Assembly: GCA_002421985.1 (NCBI GenBank)
Contig: DISF01000059.1
Coordinates: 37,392 to 44,231, forward strand
Reading direction: 5' to 3'
Length of the DNA stretch: 6,840 bases
Source of the DNA: Roseovarius sp. UBA6217
GTDB lineage: Bacteria; Pseudomonadota; Alphaproteobacteria; Rhodobacterales; Rhodobacteraceae
Positions 6,687-6,840 of the stretch are shown one piece after another. Under the pieces are notes generated by a model. It searched no databases, was not told the origin of the DNA, and saw only the letters and a list, made by a program, of their open reading frames with translations. Within the stretch, counting starts at the first letter, position 1. Each line of letters starts with the position of its first letter. The position numbers were made by a program, and so were the translations under genes.

Positions 6687-6784
6687 GGGGCATCATGGGG
6701 TGGGTGTCTGGCGGGGTCATGCGCCCTGGGTAACGTGGCCTGATGCGGTGGGGTGGGGTAAGTGTGGTGTATGGGCTGGAGGGG
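6687..6784 (+). other. G-run cluster in the gene-free right end, possible G-quadruplex
   Basis: The plus strand after the second hydrolase has many G-runs. GGGG at 6687-6690, GGGG at 6697-6700, GGG at 6702-6704 and GGGG at 6713-6716 are separated by loops of 6, 1 and 8. A second set lies at 6750-6753, 6755-6758, 6773-6775 and 6781-6784. I see no gene in 6669-6840. The strand asymmetry contrasts with the balanced G/C of the neighbouring genes. Folding is inferred from spacing only. Confidence 0.4.
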
Positions 6785-6811
6785 ACGGTGAAGTGTAGCA
6801 CCAATGCGCGG

Positions 6812-6833
6812 AATAAAGGCGTGCTTGCACGCC
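6812..6833 (-). terminator. Intrinsic terminator for a minus-strand gene beyond the right edge
   Basis: Read on the minus strand, GGCGTG (6833-6828), the tetraloop CAAG and CACGCC (6823-6818) form a perfect 6-bp GC-rich stem followed at once by TTTATT (6817-6812). On the plus strand the same hairpin is followed by GCCGCGC, so it would not stop transcripts from the second hydrolase. It implies a gene on the minus strand ending just right of the window. Confidence 0.5.
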
Positions 6834-6840
6834 GCCGCGC

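Noticed and set aside
6520..6804. A 94-codon minus-strand open frame over the right-end gap
   Set aside because: It is Pro/Arg/Ser-rich low-complexity sequence that overlaps the end of the second hydrolase, with no ribosome binding site. A terminator for minus-strand transcription lies immediately upstream of its start.

Overview
The window is a GC-rich stretch of bacterial chromosome. The gene content, the protein sequences (for example PurD ending in RRDIGW and XseA ending in QGSLF) and the strong GC bias at third codon positions fit an alphaproteobacterium, most likely of the Rhodobacterales/Roseobacter type. That placement is an inference from protein resemblance, not a measured phylogeny. 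I see no mobile element, CRISPR array, tRNA, rRNA or phage gene, and nothing here forms an obvious undescribed system.

Layout from left to right. purD (minus strand) runs off the left edge, with only its last few codons missing. It diverges from xseA (plus strand) across a 77-bp gap that holds two overlapping candidate promoters and a 7-bp inverted repeat. xseA converges on thrS (minus strand) across an 88-bp gap with weak hairpin potential. thrS diverges from an ABHD10-like alpha/beta hydrolase gene (plus strand) across a 228-bp gap containing a near-perfect 14-bp inverted repeat. A second, unrelated alpha/beta hydrolase follows on the same strand after 97 bp. The right end (about 170 bp) has no recognisable gene. 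It carries a cluster of G-runs on the plus strand and, at the very edge, a hairpin with a T-rich tail oriented for a minus-strand gene that lies outside the window.

The genes do not form one pathway. purD (purine synthesis), xseA (mismatch repair and DNA processing) and thrS (tRNA charging) are housekeeping genes. The two hydrolases are the less characterised part. The first closely resembles human mitochondrial ABHD10, an acyl-thioesterase/esterase. The second is a generic serine hydrolase of unknown substrate. The strongest non-coding signals are the thrS/hydrolase inverted repeat and the purD/xseA promoter region. All residue numbers below were counted by hand from the translation.
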